A DNA stretch of 64,000 bases from Bemisia tabaci. Its lineage: Eukaryota > Arthropoda > Insecta > Hemiptera > Aleyrodidae. The position numbers were made by a program, and so were the translations under genes. The notes below the pieces were generated by a model. It was not told the DNA's origin. It made no database searches and saw only the letters and a program-made list of their open reading frames with translations. Of this stretch, positions 11,575 to 23,277 are shown piece after piece (within the stretch, counting starts at the first letter, position 1; every line of letters starts with the position of its first letter). Where the stretch lies: positions 71,709,345 to 71,773,344 of the forward strand of contig NC_092794.1 in the NCBI RefSeq assembly GCF_918797505.1, written 5' to 3'.

Positions 11575-11676
11575 CGTGTTTCAAATGTACATTTTACAAT
11601 TGTGGGAATCTAATTTAACCACGGGGATGGTTGGATTAGCGTTTTTCTAATGTAAAATCTACATTGAAACGTGACG
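11575..11676. repeat. Imperfect hairpin (family V)
   Basis: GTTTCAAATGTACATTTTAC at the left pairs with the inverse of GTAAAATCTACATTGAAAC at the right. It sits just upstream of a left-truncated family A copy and could have replaced that element's left arm. Confidence 0.5.
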
Positions 11677-11685
11677 GGCACTTCG

Positions 11686-11879
11686 ATAAAACATGTATTT
11701 TTGACGGAAAACATGCATATTTTTCCTTGAAACTTTCAGATATTTTCGATTAAATTGCGCAAAACATTGTGTGAAAATTTGGAAACAAAAATTCACAATT
11801 TCTCAGTAAATTCGGTTTTTATTGGAGGAAATTTGGCAATGTCTGAAGGTTCATACGACGTTTTTCCTTAGCACGGCAG
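11686..11879 (+). mobile_element. Family A MITE, left end lost
   Basis: Homology starts around CTTCGATAAAACATG and runs to the right terminus TTAGCACGGCAG. The left inverted repeat is missing. Confidence 0.7.
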
Positions 11880-12535
11880 AGTGGGGGTGGAGCCGCTTGG
11901 AAATTTAGGACACGGACGTTGCCGGTGGTGGCTCATCCTGTTGGCTTGTTGTAGTCACTTCGGTAAACTCTTATTTTGATGGCGAAGAGGACACAGGCCA
12001 ATGATGGGAGTGAGAACTTTCGCTGGACGTTGGACGTTGACGGGGTAGCGGATGACAGTGGTGCCTGCTCAACATATCCAATTATCGTTCGAAAGACGTG
12101 TGAAGAATCCTATTCTAGCCCAGAAGAAAGTAAAACGTCCCCTTCGCCGCTCAGTGGGAAACTCTGATTCATGTTCAGCGCGGTGAATTGATCAAAAGAC
12201 GATCTATGGACTTCATTTTGCAGTAGGTAAGTTGCTCTGGTCACAGAATCATGTGCTAATGCTCGATTCTTGTAGATTAACTAAAAATAGTAAATCTGTC
12301 CAAACCGCAACTTTCTACGTTCAATATTAACCGACATATCGGCCTTTGAAAAGACGCGTAAATCTTATTTCCAATCGGAAGCGCCTTCAATTTTGGTGAT
12401 ACTCTACGCATTGCCTTGGAGTTAGTTTAGTTGCTTGACCCAACCGCACCCAACTGACATCGACTCGGTTCATCGGTGCCAGCCATGGATCTCAAAATTT
12501 CTCCTGGTTGTGGGACGTATGCTATTTTTAAAATG
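11880..12535. other. Spacer without recognised genes
   Basis: A 63-codon frame at 11976-12167 has no recognised motif. No terminal repeats are seen. Confidence 0.5.
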
Positions 12536-12575
12536 AGTCAGAAATAGTGGTTCTCATTTGCAAAATATAGTTCAT
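12536..12575. repeat. Family U fragment
   Basis: CAGAAATAGTGG followed by TTGCAAAATATAG matches the right arm of the element at 5027-5165. Confidence 0.5.
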
Positions 12576-12718
12576 TTTGGATCTCTTTTAACAAGAGGAA
12601 ACCAATTTTGATTTGAAAGTAAAAGTTGAAATTGATAGACAAAGAGAAAGTAATGCTATTAGAGATAGTACACTATTAGACAAAGAAGACATAGAGAGTA
12701 TTAAGTGATCCTAATGGT

Positions 12719-13586
12719 CAGGTCCGGATTAAGAGGGTGGCCACATGGGCCGCGCCCTTAGGGGCGGCAAATTTTGCAATTTGTTTAAATGTAGGTATAA
12801 CAAAAATCGGATTCAAAAAAAAAATTACCAACGAGAAAAGGCGACAAAATCTATTTTTCCTGAGAGTATAGTAATTGCTAATTTTTTAGTCTTCAATCGG
12901 TGATACAAGAGACTGAACCTTTAATTAGTCGAGTTAAGAGAGAAACTAAACACGCAATCTGGCCTGGAGCGGCGAGGCGCAGAGAGGAATGATGACGAGG
13001 ACTTGAGATGAAAAGGAGAAGCCCTCGGCTCGGCGGTCGGCATGTAACACATATTTGCGCCTAAAGACTGCAAGAATACCTCACGCATTGTGTCAAACAC
13101 TGTGCGACCAGGAGCGGTCGGCGTGAAACTCATAGCGCCTACAAGACCGCATGAATACTTCCCGCATTGCGTCAAACACAGTGCGGTCAGCGCGAAACGC
13201 ATAGCGCCTACAAGACTGCATGAATACTTCACGCATTGCGCCAAACACAGTGCGGTCAGCGCGGCGCGGTGATGGAAGTTAAAATTATTAAACCACATTT
13301 ATGTTTGTTCTTTTATAATTTTGTCGTTCGTTTCTTATAAATAGAAGGCCTTGTTCACACAGAGATGAGTTCACGGAACTTAACTTTCGCGCAAAGTTCC
13401 GTGATATTTTGCCAGTAGTGTTGATGGGGCTTTCGCAAAAAATGTATCCAACGCGAGTAAACGTGTCTTATGCACCCCTCCCCCTCCGGCACGTTCACTT
13501 GATGGTTTTTATTGATGGTTCAAAACGAATGAGAAGGAGGCGGCAAAATACAGGCCATGGGCGGCAAGTAGGTAAACCCGGCCCTA
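12719..13586 (+). mobile_element. Family E hAT-like non-autonomous element, complete (868 bp)
   Basis: The left end is CAGGTCCGGATTA and the right end TAAACCCGGCCCTA, imperfect inverted repeats. Flanks CTAATGGT (12711-12718) and CAAATGGT (13587-13594) match at 7 of 8. CAGG-type ends plus an 8-bp duplication indicate hAT. It carries a three-unit 69-bp minisatellite at about 13057-13270. No transposase is present. The apparent open frames on both strands are minisatellite translations. Confidence 0.88.
13057..13272. repeat. 69-bp minisatellite inside family E
   Basis: Three tandem units each start GCGCCTA and contain GAATACTTCACGCATTG (first and second units slightly diverged) and CAGTGCGGTCAGCG. 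Equivalent arrays lie at 1876-2017, 33554-33770 and, inverted, 44060-44230. Confidence 0.85.
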
Positions 13587-13790
13587 CAAATGGTTGAAAT
13601 TCGTGGTTCCTACAGACTAAGGGGGTACACAATGGACTAACTATAGAGTCTCTCGTGGGCTGCCGTTAGGCAGTGTATTACCTACCTCCTTTGTCCATTA
13701 CAACCACCCCATTTTCACCATTAGCATCCCTCCAAGTACCCTTTGTCCTCTTTGTCTATTTGTCTACCAATTTAAAAAATCAGCCCGCTG

Positions 13791-14103
13791 AATGACTGAC
13801 GCAAAATGCGGCGCTAGCGAGACTGTAGTGCGGCGCGCGTCTGCGGGAAGGAGGACGCGCCGGAAGAAATATAGGCTGGATAAAAGTAGGAAAAGGAGAG
13901 ACATTGACGGGGAACTTTGCGGTGGACAGGGACAGGGACAGGAACGGCGACAGGCGGAACGGCCGCAACGGGGACCAAGACGGCGCAAGGGTGCAAAGAG
14001 CCTTGTCATGACACACCGGGCAGCCGCGCGCTCTTCACGCACAGCTTCTTCCGTTGCCACGTTGCGCCACTCATCATCCGTATATTGTGTTCAAAATCAG
14101 CCA
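13791..14103. promoter_or_regulatory. CpG-rich patch, possible promoter or first exon
   Basis: GC-rich and rich in CG dinucleotides, with a short GGACAGGGACAGGGACAGG repeat near 13924. Overlapping frames on both strands argue against reading any single one as a gene. The regulatory role is inferred only from composition. Confidence 0.2.
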
Positions 14104-14517
14104 CACTGGTAAAAAAATCTCGGTATATTTACTAAGAAAAGGGTAACATTACCAAGAATTCAGGGTTCTATTTGATCCCAGTTTTTTCTTGGTAAAATTA
14201 CCATTTATGGAATTGGTAATTTTACCGAGAAATCTCGGTAAAATTATGGACTCTCTCGGTAATTTTACCGGACATTGGTAAAAATGCCAATATTTTCTAT
14301 CGACTGTGGTAGAATTACCGAGATAAAATGGCAAAGTTACCGGGAATTGATTACTAATAAAAAAGGTATTCTTACCTGAAAAAAAACTAGTAAAAATACC
14401 GGTTTTTAGGTAAGTTTACCAGTCTGTCTTGGTAAAATTACCAATAACTGGTAAAAAAGTGAGATAGTAAAGGTACCAACGGACCTTGGTAAAAACGCCG
14501 AGAAGTTTTTTTCAGTG
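14104..14517 (+). mobile_element. Family G foldback element (CACTGGTAAAA...TTTTTCAGTG)
   Basis: About 414 bp with ends CACTGGTAAAA and TTTTTTTCAGTG. The interior is a succession of GGTAAAATTACC-like inverted words, so the element can form many alternative hairpins. It is non-coding. The clean CACTG and CAGTG ends are shared with the elements at 52426, 60431 and 62036. Confidence 0.75.
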
Positions 14518-14602
14518 CAGTTAAAAAAATACGAGAAAAATGTCACGTTAGGACAAGAGAAACGGAAAAAGTACTCTGTTGAAAATTTTGGAGTGAAATC
14601 CT

Positions 14603-14821
14603 GTGCCGTAGTCTACACAGCCCCCCCCCCCCCCCAAATTTAAAACAAAAAAACCCCGAGCGATATGAATGCGGAGCGGAATCTATGTACCTTACGGAGT
14701 GACTAACATCATTACGGAGCGAAATTTCTTCTTTTTGCAAAGTTTCATGTGCTTTTCTGGTGCTAATTTCACTTCGCATTTATATCACTCAGGGTTTTCG
14801 AGCGCTGAATAGACTCAGGCG
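14603..14821 (+). mobile_element. Family S MITE
   Basis: The left end is GTGCCGTAGTCTACACAGC and the right end the inverse of GCCTGAGTCTATTCAGCGC. A 15-C tract sits at 14621-14635. A better preserved relative is at 18761-18948. Internal TTACGGAGTGAC and TTACGGAGCGAA words are shared. Confidence 0.65.
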
Positions 14822-15147
14822 CCCAATTTCACTCCTCGAACGTTATCAGTGTAATGGTTGCAAAAAGAGGAACGGTTTTTTTAAGCGACTTGTTACTCTT
14901 CTTCAAGAAGTCAAAGTTCATAACCGGACACGTCTAGATTTTCATTTACATCGGGTATAGTGTGTTTACCTCAAAGGGCAGGGAGGGGAGGGTTCTAAGG
15001 GTGATTTTTTTCTACCTAAATTTTTTTCTATGCTAAATAGTGGACGTTTGAAAATTGATGAAAATTGAACTGAGTTAAGCAGAAAGGAACCAACCCACAT
15101 TTTGGAAAAAATTGAGTTGGTTTTGAACTCAACCACTACCCTACTAT

Positions 15148-15315
15148 CCATCGCTGAAAATTCAAAGTTTTTGTTGGAGCAAATTTTGCTGAAATTGAAC
15201 TTGAAGTTTATCTTTGACATTGAGTCTTATGCAGGAGCCAAACTTTCAACCTCTTTTTCTCGTTTTGATCCCGGTGTGGTTTGGTTACTTTCTGTTTAAG
15301 CTCCGTCCAATTAGT
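15148..15315 (+). repeat. Family R interspersed repeat fragment
   Basis: Matches 2317-2477 through TTTTTGTTGGAGCAAATTTT and TTGAGTCTTATGCAG. No termini are visible. Confidence 0.6.
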
Positions 15316-15377
15316 CGTCTTGAAGCTGTTTGAGGGATTCTTGATCGATGAACATTTTCGTTAATATTTTACTTTTT

Positions 15378-15395
15378 GGGGAGGGGGGGGGGGGG
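15378..15395. repeat. Poly-G tract
   Basis: G run interrupted by one A. A long minus-strand frame over it (15311-15625) is not credible as a gene. Confidence 0.85.
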
Positions 15396-15606
15396 TATGG
15401 ACGGAGAGAGTGAAAGGAAAGGTAATCGTGGCAACTGCGGAAGTCAAGAGTTTCTATCTGAGAGGAGCCACAAATGGATGTGACAAAATCGAGGAGATTG
15501 GTATCGGCGGTAACATCTTTACACATTGTTAGCGGGCAGTTATCAAACGGACATAATAAGAAATGTAAATGACGTAAAAAGGCTGCAAGCGGATTCGCGG
15601 TCCTTT

Positions 15607-15729
15607 CGTCGCTCCTCTGACGCAAGGGCGTATCTCTATTTGTGCATGAGCCTCGATAAGCATTGAGCTATACGGACAACAGGGCTCACAGGGGAAATGG
15701 AGATACGCCCTTGCGTCGGAGGAGCGACG
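15607..15729 (+). mobile_element. Family C hairpin element
   Basis: The 40-nt left arm starts CGTCGCTCCTCTGACG. The 42-nt apical module (15647-15688) begins TGAG and ends GGGCTCA. A 41-nt inverse arm follows. Flanks CTTT and TTTT match 3 of 4. It has the same architecture as the copies at 24178, 41461 and 44994. Non-coding, with nearly perfect pairing. Confidence 0.85.
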
Positions 15730-15979
15730 TTTTCTGGGCCCTTATCTCAATCTCCGATACCGCCGCTGACCATTCAAACCGTCCTATTCCAACTTTCCAT
15801 CCTCCATTTTACCCATATTTGCAAAATTTTGTCGCCGTGTTCCAGTATTTGAAGCCTCCAAGCCTCCGATTCGCTCCGCGCATCTGCCTAACCACGTACA
15901 AATGATCCTCGGACTTTCCATCTCCCCCATCGTTGCCAAAATAACGCATTTTCTCACGGCTAAAGAGAGGTGATGAGGT

Positions 15980-16208
15980 CACTGGAAGAAAAAGTCGCTT
16001 GGATCTAGAGTCCAGACTCTTAAAAACATTGGCAAGAAAAAATACTCCGGATTCGATCGGATTTTTGCTTAAATCGAGAACCAAGCCTCTTAATTTAAGC
16101 GGATTTCCTTTTGATTCAAGCAAAAATCCGATTGAATCGAGAGTATTTTGCTTGTCATTGTTTTCAAGAGTCTGAACTCCGCGGATCCAGGAGACTTTTT
16201 TTCCAGTG
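15980..16208 (+). mobile_element. Family F foldback element
   Basis: CACTGGAAGAAAAAG at the left and TTTTTTTCCAGTG at the right. It shares GGATCTAGAGTCCAGACTCT with 3849-4072. The central palindrome is built on a GATTCGATCGGATTTTTGC word. Confidence 0.75.
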
Positions 16209-17363
16209 TGTTAAAATCTCCAATGCGCGGTTGTAATCTGCGGTTAGAACTCATTATTGAAAAACTCATTATTTTCCGAATGAGAATATATGCATCGCAT
16301 TTACCAAAAAGGAGCCATACATTATATATTGAACATTATACACCCACTACCCGCGTGATTTCAGTTAAACGATGCGCCTTCAATTAGTTGCTTATGCTTT
16401 TTCACGACGTACGCGTTCGATGAGTGGTATGCCTATAAACTGCGCATGTTTCGCAAAGGAGAGGTCCTCGCCAGTCCTCTCGTTTCGTATCATACAATCA
16501 AATCTAAATTACTAACCTCTGTCATGAAAGTGAAGGGTACCTCGAAATAAGACTTATCGACAATAAGACTTATTGACAATAATGTTTCTTATTCAGTATT
16601 CACTGAAGCTCTAACTCTCTTCTTGTAATTTGCATGGAGAGAATCGACGAGTTAGATGTAACTGCATACTTGCTTTACATCTTTTTTTTCTTCAAAAGTC
16701 CTATTTAAACTGACAAATGTCAAGGCCGAATTACTTTATACGCTAACTTTTGCAAATGTTTAGATGTTTTTGGAATCGGAGAAAATTTTATTTATATCTT
16801 CAAGAAATCCATCTTGTCCTATTTGGATTATACCGAGGCACGCATTTAGGTAGATCTAAAGCATTCTCGTAAGATCATTGTAGCGGAATAAAATGACGGT
16901 TTAGATGATTTTTCAAAATGCGACGACATCTTGATGGGAAACGCTGAAGATGAATAATCATGTAGAGGAAACTCCCCAACAAGCTAAACAGTATTCAAAA
17001 CCTAAGTAATCCGGCAACGCTGGTATTAATAGAGCCGATTTGGGCTTAAGAGATTCTCGTGAGCGTGTTTTTCGACGTGGGTTGAAATCGGACATCTTGA
17101 ATCCAAATCCGACAATGTATATTGAGCATTGTCGCCTTACCAACAATTGTATCTTAAACATAGTGGGTGCTCGGTACCCACTCTCCCCGGTGACCAACAA
17201 AGCTTTGAATGGCTGCAAAAGAGGGGATGGATCGCGAAACACATCGTCTACTTCAATTTAAATTTAATTCAGACCCAGGACAGAAACCGCGTCTGAAAAT
17301 TGCGAGAACTCGAATCAGATTGAATATTGTGGGCTGAAAATTCAAAAAGTGGAAGGCTTTATA
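16209..17363. other. Spacer, 1.15 kb, without recognised features
   Basis: AT-rich. A small direct repeat of GACTTATCGACAATAA type lies at about 16551-16583. No gene-like frame. Confidence 0.55.
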
Positions 17364-17598
17364 CTGCCTTGCTATGGAGAAACGCCGTATGAGCCTTCAG
17401 ACGTTGCAGAGTTTCCTTCGATAAATACGGAATTTACTGGGAAAATTATAAATATTTTTTCAAAAATTCTCAGACAAAATTGTACGCAATTTAATCTTAA
17501 ATATCAGAAAATCTCAAGGGAAAATATACTTAACTTGCGTCAAAATTACATGTTTTAACAAGGAAAATTTGGCAAGTCTCGAATGTTCACACGTTATT
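17364..17598 (+). mobile_element. Family A MITE, right end degraded
   Basis: The left end is CTGCCTTGCTATGGAG, preceded by TATA. The right arm decays after GAATGTTCACACG. Confidence 0.65.
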
Positions 17599-17943
17599 AA
17601 AAACACGCAAATTAATATACGTGGTTGCAGACTTACACCGCCAATGTGCCTTGTATTCCTTTCTCTCAATAATTTCAACAACCGACAAATACACTTCAAT
17701 GGTTAAAAGTTAAACAATTCCGTGATGTAAATTTGTTGTGTTAACAATAAGTGATGAGAGAAGAGAAGTGTAAAGTACGAGAAAATTTTCGTTATAGCAT
17801 TCTACCGTGACCAAAAAAAAAAAAAAATTAACACAATCTGGGCGTATTGATCAATATCATCAAGATGCCACGCAAGAAAAATCACTTGGATCCTGAATTT
17901 GAGAAATCTCTGTGACACAGACTCAAGTGAAGATGCAGGCACT

Positions 17944-18195
17944 CTGCCGTGCTAAGGAAGAACGCCGTATGAGCCATCAGGTGTTGCCAAAATTCTTCGA
18001 CAAATCACGAATTTCCAGAAAATGTTAGGAATATTTATCCCTTCATTTTTCAGAGGATCTCGCTCGTAACTCGATCTAAAAAGTCTCAAAAGTTCAAGGA
18101 ATAAATATTCATAATTTTCTTCAAAAATAATTTCTTCTGCGAGCAAATTTGGCAACATTCAAATGTTCATACGGCGTTTTTCCCTAACACGACAG
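17944..18195 (+). mobile_element. Family A MITE, complete (252 bp)
   Basis: Ends are CTGCCGTGCTAAGG and CACGACAG. Flanks CACT and TACT match 3 of 4. Confidence 0.82.
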
Positions 18196-18199
18196 TACT

Positions 18200-18760
18200 C
18201 TGATACGATGCGGAATCAACACATCTATTAGAGCACTGAGATCTGCGGAGTTATTACGACTGCAGAAGTGAAGAGCGACCAACGTTTTCATTACGAGAAC
18301 GCAGCAAGTAGCGCAAAGACTGTGCATCAATCAACGGTTGTCATGCGTACGTTTACAAATTCATCACACCCAATATCTTTGTGCCCACCGGTTATGTAAT
18401 ATTTAATCCTCGCTCGCGAATGAGTGCAATTGCGCTCATTCACTTCGTGACGGCGCGCCGCGGCGGCGTTTGTCATTTTTCTCTCTCTCTCTCCTCTCCA
18501 GCTTCGTGCTTTTTCCTTATTTGAAAACACTTGCCGCTGCATTGGGTGCATTTTTCTTCTACGCAAAGCCGGCCAACGCTTCAATTTACTTTGGAATGAA
18601 ACGTGCTCTGCGTTTCGAGTCATATTTTCTCCAAGCCAGTTTTTCAATTTCAATATAACTTAACTTGAGCACTTTCGAGCGGAATGTCTCTCCGAAAGGA
18701 ATGCGAAAACAAACGAAGTCGCAAAGTCTAGACACCCTGTTAAAAAAAGAGGAGTGTTTG
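18200..18760. other. Spacer with CT microsatellite
   Basis: A (CT)n tract lies at about 18479-18493. Frames on both strands from 18327-18658 overlap and carry no recognised motif. Confidence 0.5.
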
Positions 18761-18948
18761 GTGCCGAAGTCTATATAGCGCCCGAAAACCTCGAGGGGTG
18801 TAAATGCAAAGTGAAATTAGCACCACAAAAACGTAGGACACTCCGTAAAAAGAGTAGATTCCGTTCCGTAATTTTGTAAGTCACTCCGTAAACATTTTGC
18901 TCCGGATTCATAAAGCTCAAGGATTTTGGGCGCTGTATAGACTCCGAA
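18761..18948 (+). mobile_element. Family S MITE
   Basis: The left end GTGCCGAAGTCTATATAGCG is inverted at the right as CGCTGTATAGACTCCG. The inner arms GCCCGAAAACC and GGATTTTGGGC also pair. Length about 188 bp. Confidence 0.7.
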
Positions 18949-20333
18949 ACAGAATTTATTACATTTATTTTTTGATAAGCCACATGCAGGATTCCCAAAA
19001 CATCCTTTTTCCTCAACTTTTTAAATTATTTGTAAAATGGAGAATATGTTCACGCTAAGAACGTAAAACATGTTCTTGCATGTTTACGACTTGTGACATA
19101 ATGCGACGCGACCTCATGTATTTCACTCGAAAATATTTGATGAAATATTAAGTGAAATAGAAATCATGTTCATTCTTTCTTCTGGGTAACAAATGCAGAC
19201 TCAAATTATCGCGCTCACACAGTGAAAAAAGAATATTAGAGACAGGGAGAGAGGAGGGGATGTAAAAAAAGCATGGAGCTGAAAGATAAGAAAATTCAAT
19301 CGAACCTTAAGTGCAAAAAAAAAGAACTCTTTGAGCAAGAAGAAAAATGTAAAACAGTTAGTGATGTCGTTCAAATCAAGTTAATAAAACAAAGGCAACA
19401 ATGAGCGGGGGTGACAGGAATGGGGTTGCAGCATCGACAATGATAGAATTTTTAATAGACTCAGTTAACAAACCCCAAACAGATGTAGATAAGGGGAGGT
19501 CTCGGTTCAAAATCCGAGTGAAATTAATTCTCATTCACATTCTGGATCCAGGAGATCTCTGATAAGTCAGTCACTTTTCCTTTCTCAACCCGCAGCTACT
19601 ATTGATCTTTGGAGCGCATCGCATCAGACCACGGCCGTGATTCACATTCGTATAAACTTCATTCACAAACGTAAAACGTGTCACAAAAAGGCTTCGACCG
19701 GGGCATAATTTCTCTGACAGCCCACCAAGATTGCCGAATGGTTCCAATAGACCTTTAAATGACAATACCTCAACGGGGATGTTTATTTCCAACTGACGGG
19801 CAACTGCGCCCCGCCTATCGCTACAAATCGATCGCTGGACCCATTTAAATTCTTCCGAGGCTGTGTGTTTTGCAGGTCATCGTTAAAAACAATTTTGAGA
19901 CTGAGAGATGGGGCACATCCACGATCAGCTAGGGTGTGTAACAGTTCTCACAGAGTATATGAATTTGTAAATAAATCTTCATGTATATTTGAATGTCTTG
20001 CCTCGAAAACTGCTCGGAAAAAGTGAACATTCCGAGTGCACAGAACTGGTTTTTTAAAGTCACACGCATTTTTTATTTAGTTTTTTTATTTTTATTTTTT
20101 TTTTAGCGACCCCCCTCCCCCCCATTTTCTTTTCAGTTTATGTTGAAAAGTCAGCGAGAATTTCGTTTGTTCCGAAGAGTCATGAGAGTCTGGATGGCGT
20201 TCATATCACACCGGTCAGTGAAGGACCGGAAAGTCTCTCGGCTACACGTCTCTTTTTGGGACTGAAGGACATCCATCAAACAAATTTTCCATTCGCCAAA
20301 AATTCTCAGCTGAATTCAATAACGTCTCAAGAA
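18949..20333. other. Spacer, 1.4 kb, without recognised features
   Basis: AT-rich with a T-rich stretch at about 20065-20104. No gene, terminal repeats or arrays recognised. Confidence 0.5.
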
Positions 20334-20485
20334 CAGTGGCGTGTCGTGCTTCAGCTAAGTCGATTGATTTTCCCTTAAAACCCATAGAAAAGGATCGATT
20401 AGTAGGGTAAACTTTAACAATCGATTCTTTATCATAGCTTCAAACGGGAAGGTATCGAAAGCCGACGATACATGCCGCGCCTCGG
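20334..20485 (-). mobile_element. Family H hAT-like MITE (152 bp)
   Basis: Starts CAGTGGCGTGTCGTG and follows the inverse of the copy at 3249. Flanks CTCAAGAA (20326-20333) and CTCACGAA (20486-20493) match 7 of 8. Confidence 0.82.
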
Positions 20486-20493
20486 CTCACGAA

Positions 20494-21027
20494 GTAAATT
20501 CAATAAAGCGCCAAGAAGTTCAAATAGTTCAAAGTATCTTAGTCATTTAAGAGGTTCTTGGGAATTCTTCGCCCGCAAAGTTTTGTTCGAGAGGGAGATT
20601 AAAGGGGTGGAGAACGCTTAGCCGCCGCGTATACTTGACTTTTGTTCAAACACTCATCTCGGGATACTGAAGTAGTCTGGCGATTCCTTTTCAACGGATG
20701 GCATGGGGGGATTTCTTAAAATCAATAAAAGTTTCTTGCTCAGAAAAATTATGAGAAATTTGACAAACATGTGAAGTGGAAAGGGTGCGCTGTCAGAAAT
20801 ACTAAGGTTCTATGTAAAACTTCTCCCAGACATTTACCTGGATAAGATTAGTTTTATTTATCAGGTTGAAATAGGAAATCTAAAGAAGTAAAAAATTGAA
20901 AAAATGTTAATTCTTGAATGAACTTTTTTTGTTTGCCAATAAATTCAGTGCAAATAGCATCATTAAAAATCAGAAATGTTCGTCCAAATTTTTAGCTCTT
21001 AAAAATGTTTCGTTCTTTGTTTCAATT

Positions 21028-21031
<4 letters not shown>
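20494..21031. other. Spacer without recognised features
   Basis: AT-rich. No gene or repeat recognised before the poly-T tract. Confidence 0.5.

Positions 21032-21080
<49 letters not shown>
21032..21080. repeat. 49-nt poly-T tract
   Basis: An uninterrupted T homopolymer. It could be the tail of an old retroposed copy on the minus strand, but no SINE or cDNA body is recognised beside it. Length is uncertain in any assembly. Confidence 0.9.
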
Positions 21081-21083
<3 letters not shown>

Positions 21084-21750
21084 TGCCGAGTTATTCTGAG
21101 AACTTAATGATCATCGCTGTTACTCATGATTCTTTTAATTCAAGGTAAATTTCAGAGGATAAAGCGGGAATTACGATTCCTGTTAGTTGACCTATGCACG
21201 AATGGTTCACGGCATAAATACCGGTACTAAATAAACACCCCCTCTGAATTCTATATATCTATATATTAGGTTCTCTCTACCTATCGAGTTGCCACAACAT
21301 GCGGTCACTCATCTCACTAAAACGACGTCCATTCCTATCATGTTTGCCCATTCAATTAAAAGCCTGCAGCTTCATCTATCTCCGGGATCAATAGAACATA
21401 TTAATACTAAAAGAAACTATCTGCATCGGGTTTCTGTGCAACATAGTTCCTTTGAGCATGAATGCGTCCAATAAACACCCCTAAGAGCTCCAAACTCGGA
21501 CTGTTGGTAAATGTTTTAGCCTGAATGCTAATCAAATAATCAGATACTATATTTTTGTCTTGCACTTAAGATACTCCAAGCGAGAGATGGCCACAACTCA
21601 TATTTTCCCATAAAATTTCTGCAAGTCACTCGGATGCATTAAGATTCTCGATCAGATAGAATGGACCTTCCGCGATGGAAACAACTACCATTTCATTCCC
21701 TCGCAGGGTCACCGTCCGATTGGCCTGATGCCACTCCGATCACTGACGGA
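21081..21750. other. Spacer without recognised features
   Basis: AT-rich with a small TATATATC array near 21250. No supported gene. Confidence 0.5.
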
Positions 21751-21754
21751 AATT

Positions 21755-21876
21755 GGACGTATTTCTGCCGAACGGAACTAAGTGCATCCAGACATGAGCC
21801 CTGAGACCCTTAAGAATATGTGCATAACAGGGCTCACGTCATAGTACCCATAGTTCCGTTTGATAGATGTACGTCC
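21755..21876 (+). mobile_element. Family B hairpin element (122 bp)
   Basis: 40-nt arms (GGACGTATTTCTGCCG at the left, its inverse at the right) flank a 42-nt apical module that begins TGAGCCCTGAGACCC. The 4-bp duplication AATT lies at 21751-21754 and 21877-21880. Non-coding. Confidence 0.9.
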
Positions 21877-21880
21877 AATT

Positions 21881-22239
21881 GGTCCATCTCGGCTCGATCG
21901 TGCGTCGAGTGGCGTTTTATGATTTTGTTAGACTCATCATACTCACGCCCCAAAACTTCATTTTTCACTTCGAAAGGACGCTCATCAGTTAAACGCACGT
22001 GCTCTACCTAAAAAGGATATTTAAAAATTTTAAAGTCCCCTTGTACCTCAATAATTACATGAGTATGGCATTTTTTAAAACAACGACGCTTCAAGATTCA
22101 ATTTTTCTGTTCTTTCTGGTGGTTTTTCAGCATTTCGGAAAATTCCGAGAGTTCGAGTCCCGACTGCCTTTTCCGCTTTTACTGCGGCGAAAAAGGTGTC
22201 CAACTGAGAATTAAAGGAGTGAAAAATCTGTGAAACTCA
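21881..22239. other. Spacer without recognised features
   Basis: Nothing recognised. A TTCGAGTCC motif at about 22153 resembles a tRNA B-box, but no acceptor stem or A-box accompanies it. Confidence 0.5.
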
Positions 22240-22390
22240 ACGCACCGCATAATGTTGTTCTCAATTTCACCTAGTGTTCCTGACAATTTCAAGGATAAAC
22301 ATTCATAACTTTCCTCAAAAAGGAACATTTTACAGAAGGAAATTTGGCAACTCTCGAATGTTCACCCGGTGTTCTTTCTTAGCACGGCAG
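22240..22390 (-). mobile_element. Family A MITE, half copy
   Basis: Only one arm and the centre remain. The right end TTAGCACGGCAG is preserved. Confidence 0.65.
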
Positions 22391-23277
22391 AAGTATGCAA
22401 TGTTATAAACCGAAACACGTGGTTACGCACTTTGGCCATGGGCAGACATACCTAAAAAGAGAAACCTTGCGGAAGGGAGGAGGAGCAATTTAACCAAAAA
22501 TTCTTGTCAAACGTTAATGCCTAATGTTTTAAATTGTATTCTAACGTTCCAGAAGATTTAACGGACTGAAAAAAGGAGTTCTAAGCGAGAATACCGCGGA
22601 AGAGTGAGAATGACGTGAGGAATTGCACCGACAGAGGCGACAAGAAGAGAGAGATACGTCGTAAAATTGGACCGGCTGAGGGAGCAATGGAAAATTCGCA
22701 ATTATACTACTAATGCAAAAAGGTGTTGTGTGACCCATTAATCCCGGCGGGCACATTACAACGCATTAAAAGTATAATCGCTGCAATAGAGCGGGATCTA
22801 TGAGCTCAACGAGCTCAAGTATTAAATTTATGAAACTGAAAGCGTAAATAATAAAATAAGGAAAAAGGACTTGTTTCAAATCGGATAGTGTGTTGGTGAA
22901 CACCGTCTTAAATGCATGCTTGTCAAACAGTTGTCAAATCTCATGACTTGGGCGCAGGAAATGACAAGATGTCCTCCAAAACGATTTCGCATTACAGTGT
23001 TTAACCAAGCTCAGCAGTCAAATGAGGCATTTTGTCATATGACTGCACGAGAAGTTATTAATTTTTCCTAGATTTCATATTCTGATTCTTTTGCCAATAT
23101 TTGGAAAGATGTCTCAAGTAGATAGACATTTTAAGTAGAATTGTGGGTTTTCTGAATTTAGAGACGTTTTAATGGTTTTTAGCGCTTGATTGAGCTTTTA
23201 CCACAAAATTTTGCGATGATCGATGAAATACATGGTACTTGTAAATTTTTCGTTGAGATTTGTGAAAACAAATTTGA
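22391..23277. other. Spacer without recognised features
   Basis: A short family P-like word (CACGTGGTTACGCACTTTGG) lies at 22425-22444. A TTTAAT at about 23168 reads ATTAAA on the minus strand, a possible poly(A) signal for the exon-like segment above it. Confidence 0.45.

Larger units (their letters stand above)
12624..13790 (+). mobile_element. Family T1 MITE split by a family E insertion
   Basis: The left part is 12624-12718 and the right part 13587-13790, ending CAGCCCGCTG. The two parts join into a continuous T1 sequence once the 868-bp element and one copy of its 8-bp duplication are removed. T1 is therefore older than this E insertion. Confidence 0.8.

Noticed and set aside
12921..13298. 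A 125-codon minus-strand frame with repeated CVKYSCSLVGAM-like peptides
   Set aside because: The peptide repeat is the family E minisatellite in translation. Other E copies break the frame differently.
19495..19525. tRNA-like B-box (GGTTCAAAATCC)
   Set aside because: It contains an extra base and lacks a matching acceptor stem or D arm.
21032..21080. Poly-T tract as the tail of a processed pseudogene
   Set aside because: No coding or SINE-like body and no flanking duplication were found next to it.
22140..22180. tRNA-like B-box (GTTCGAGTCC)
   Set aside because: No acceptor stem, A-box or anticodon arm can be drawn around it.
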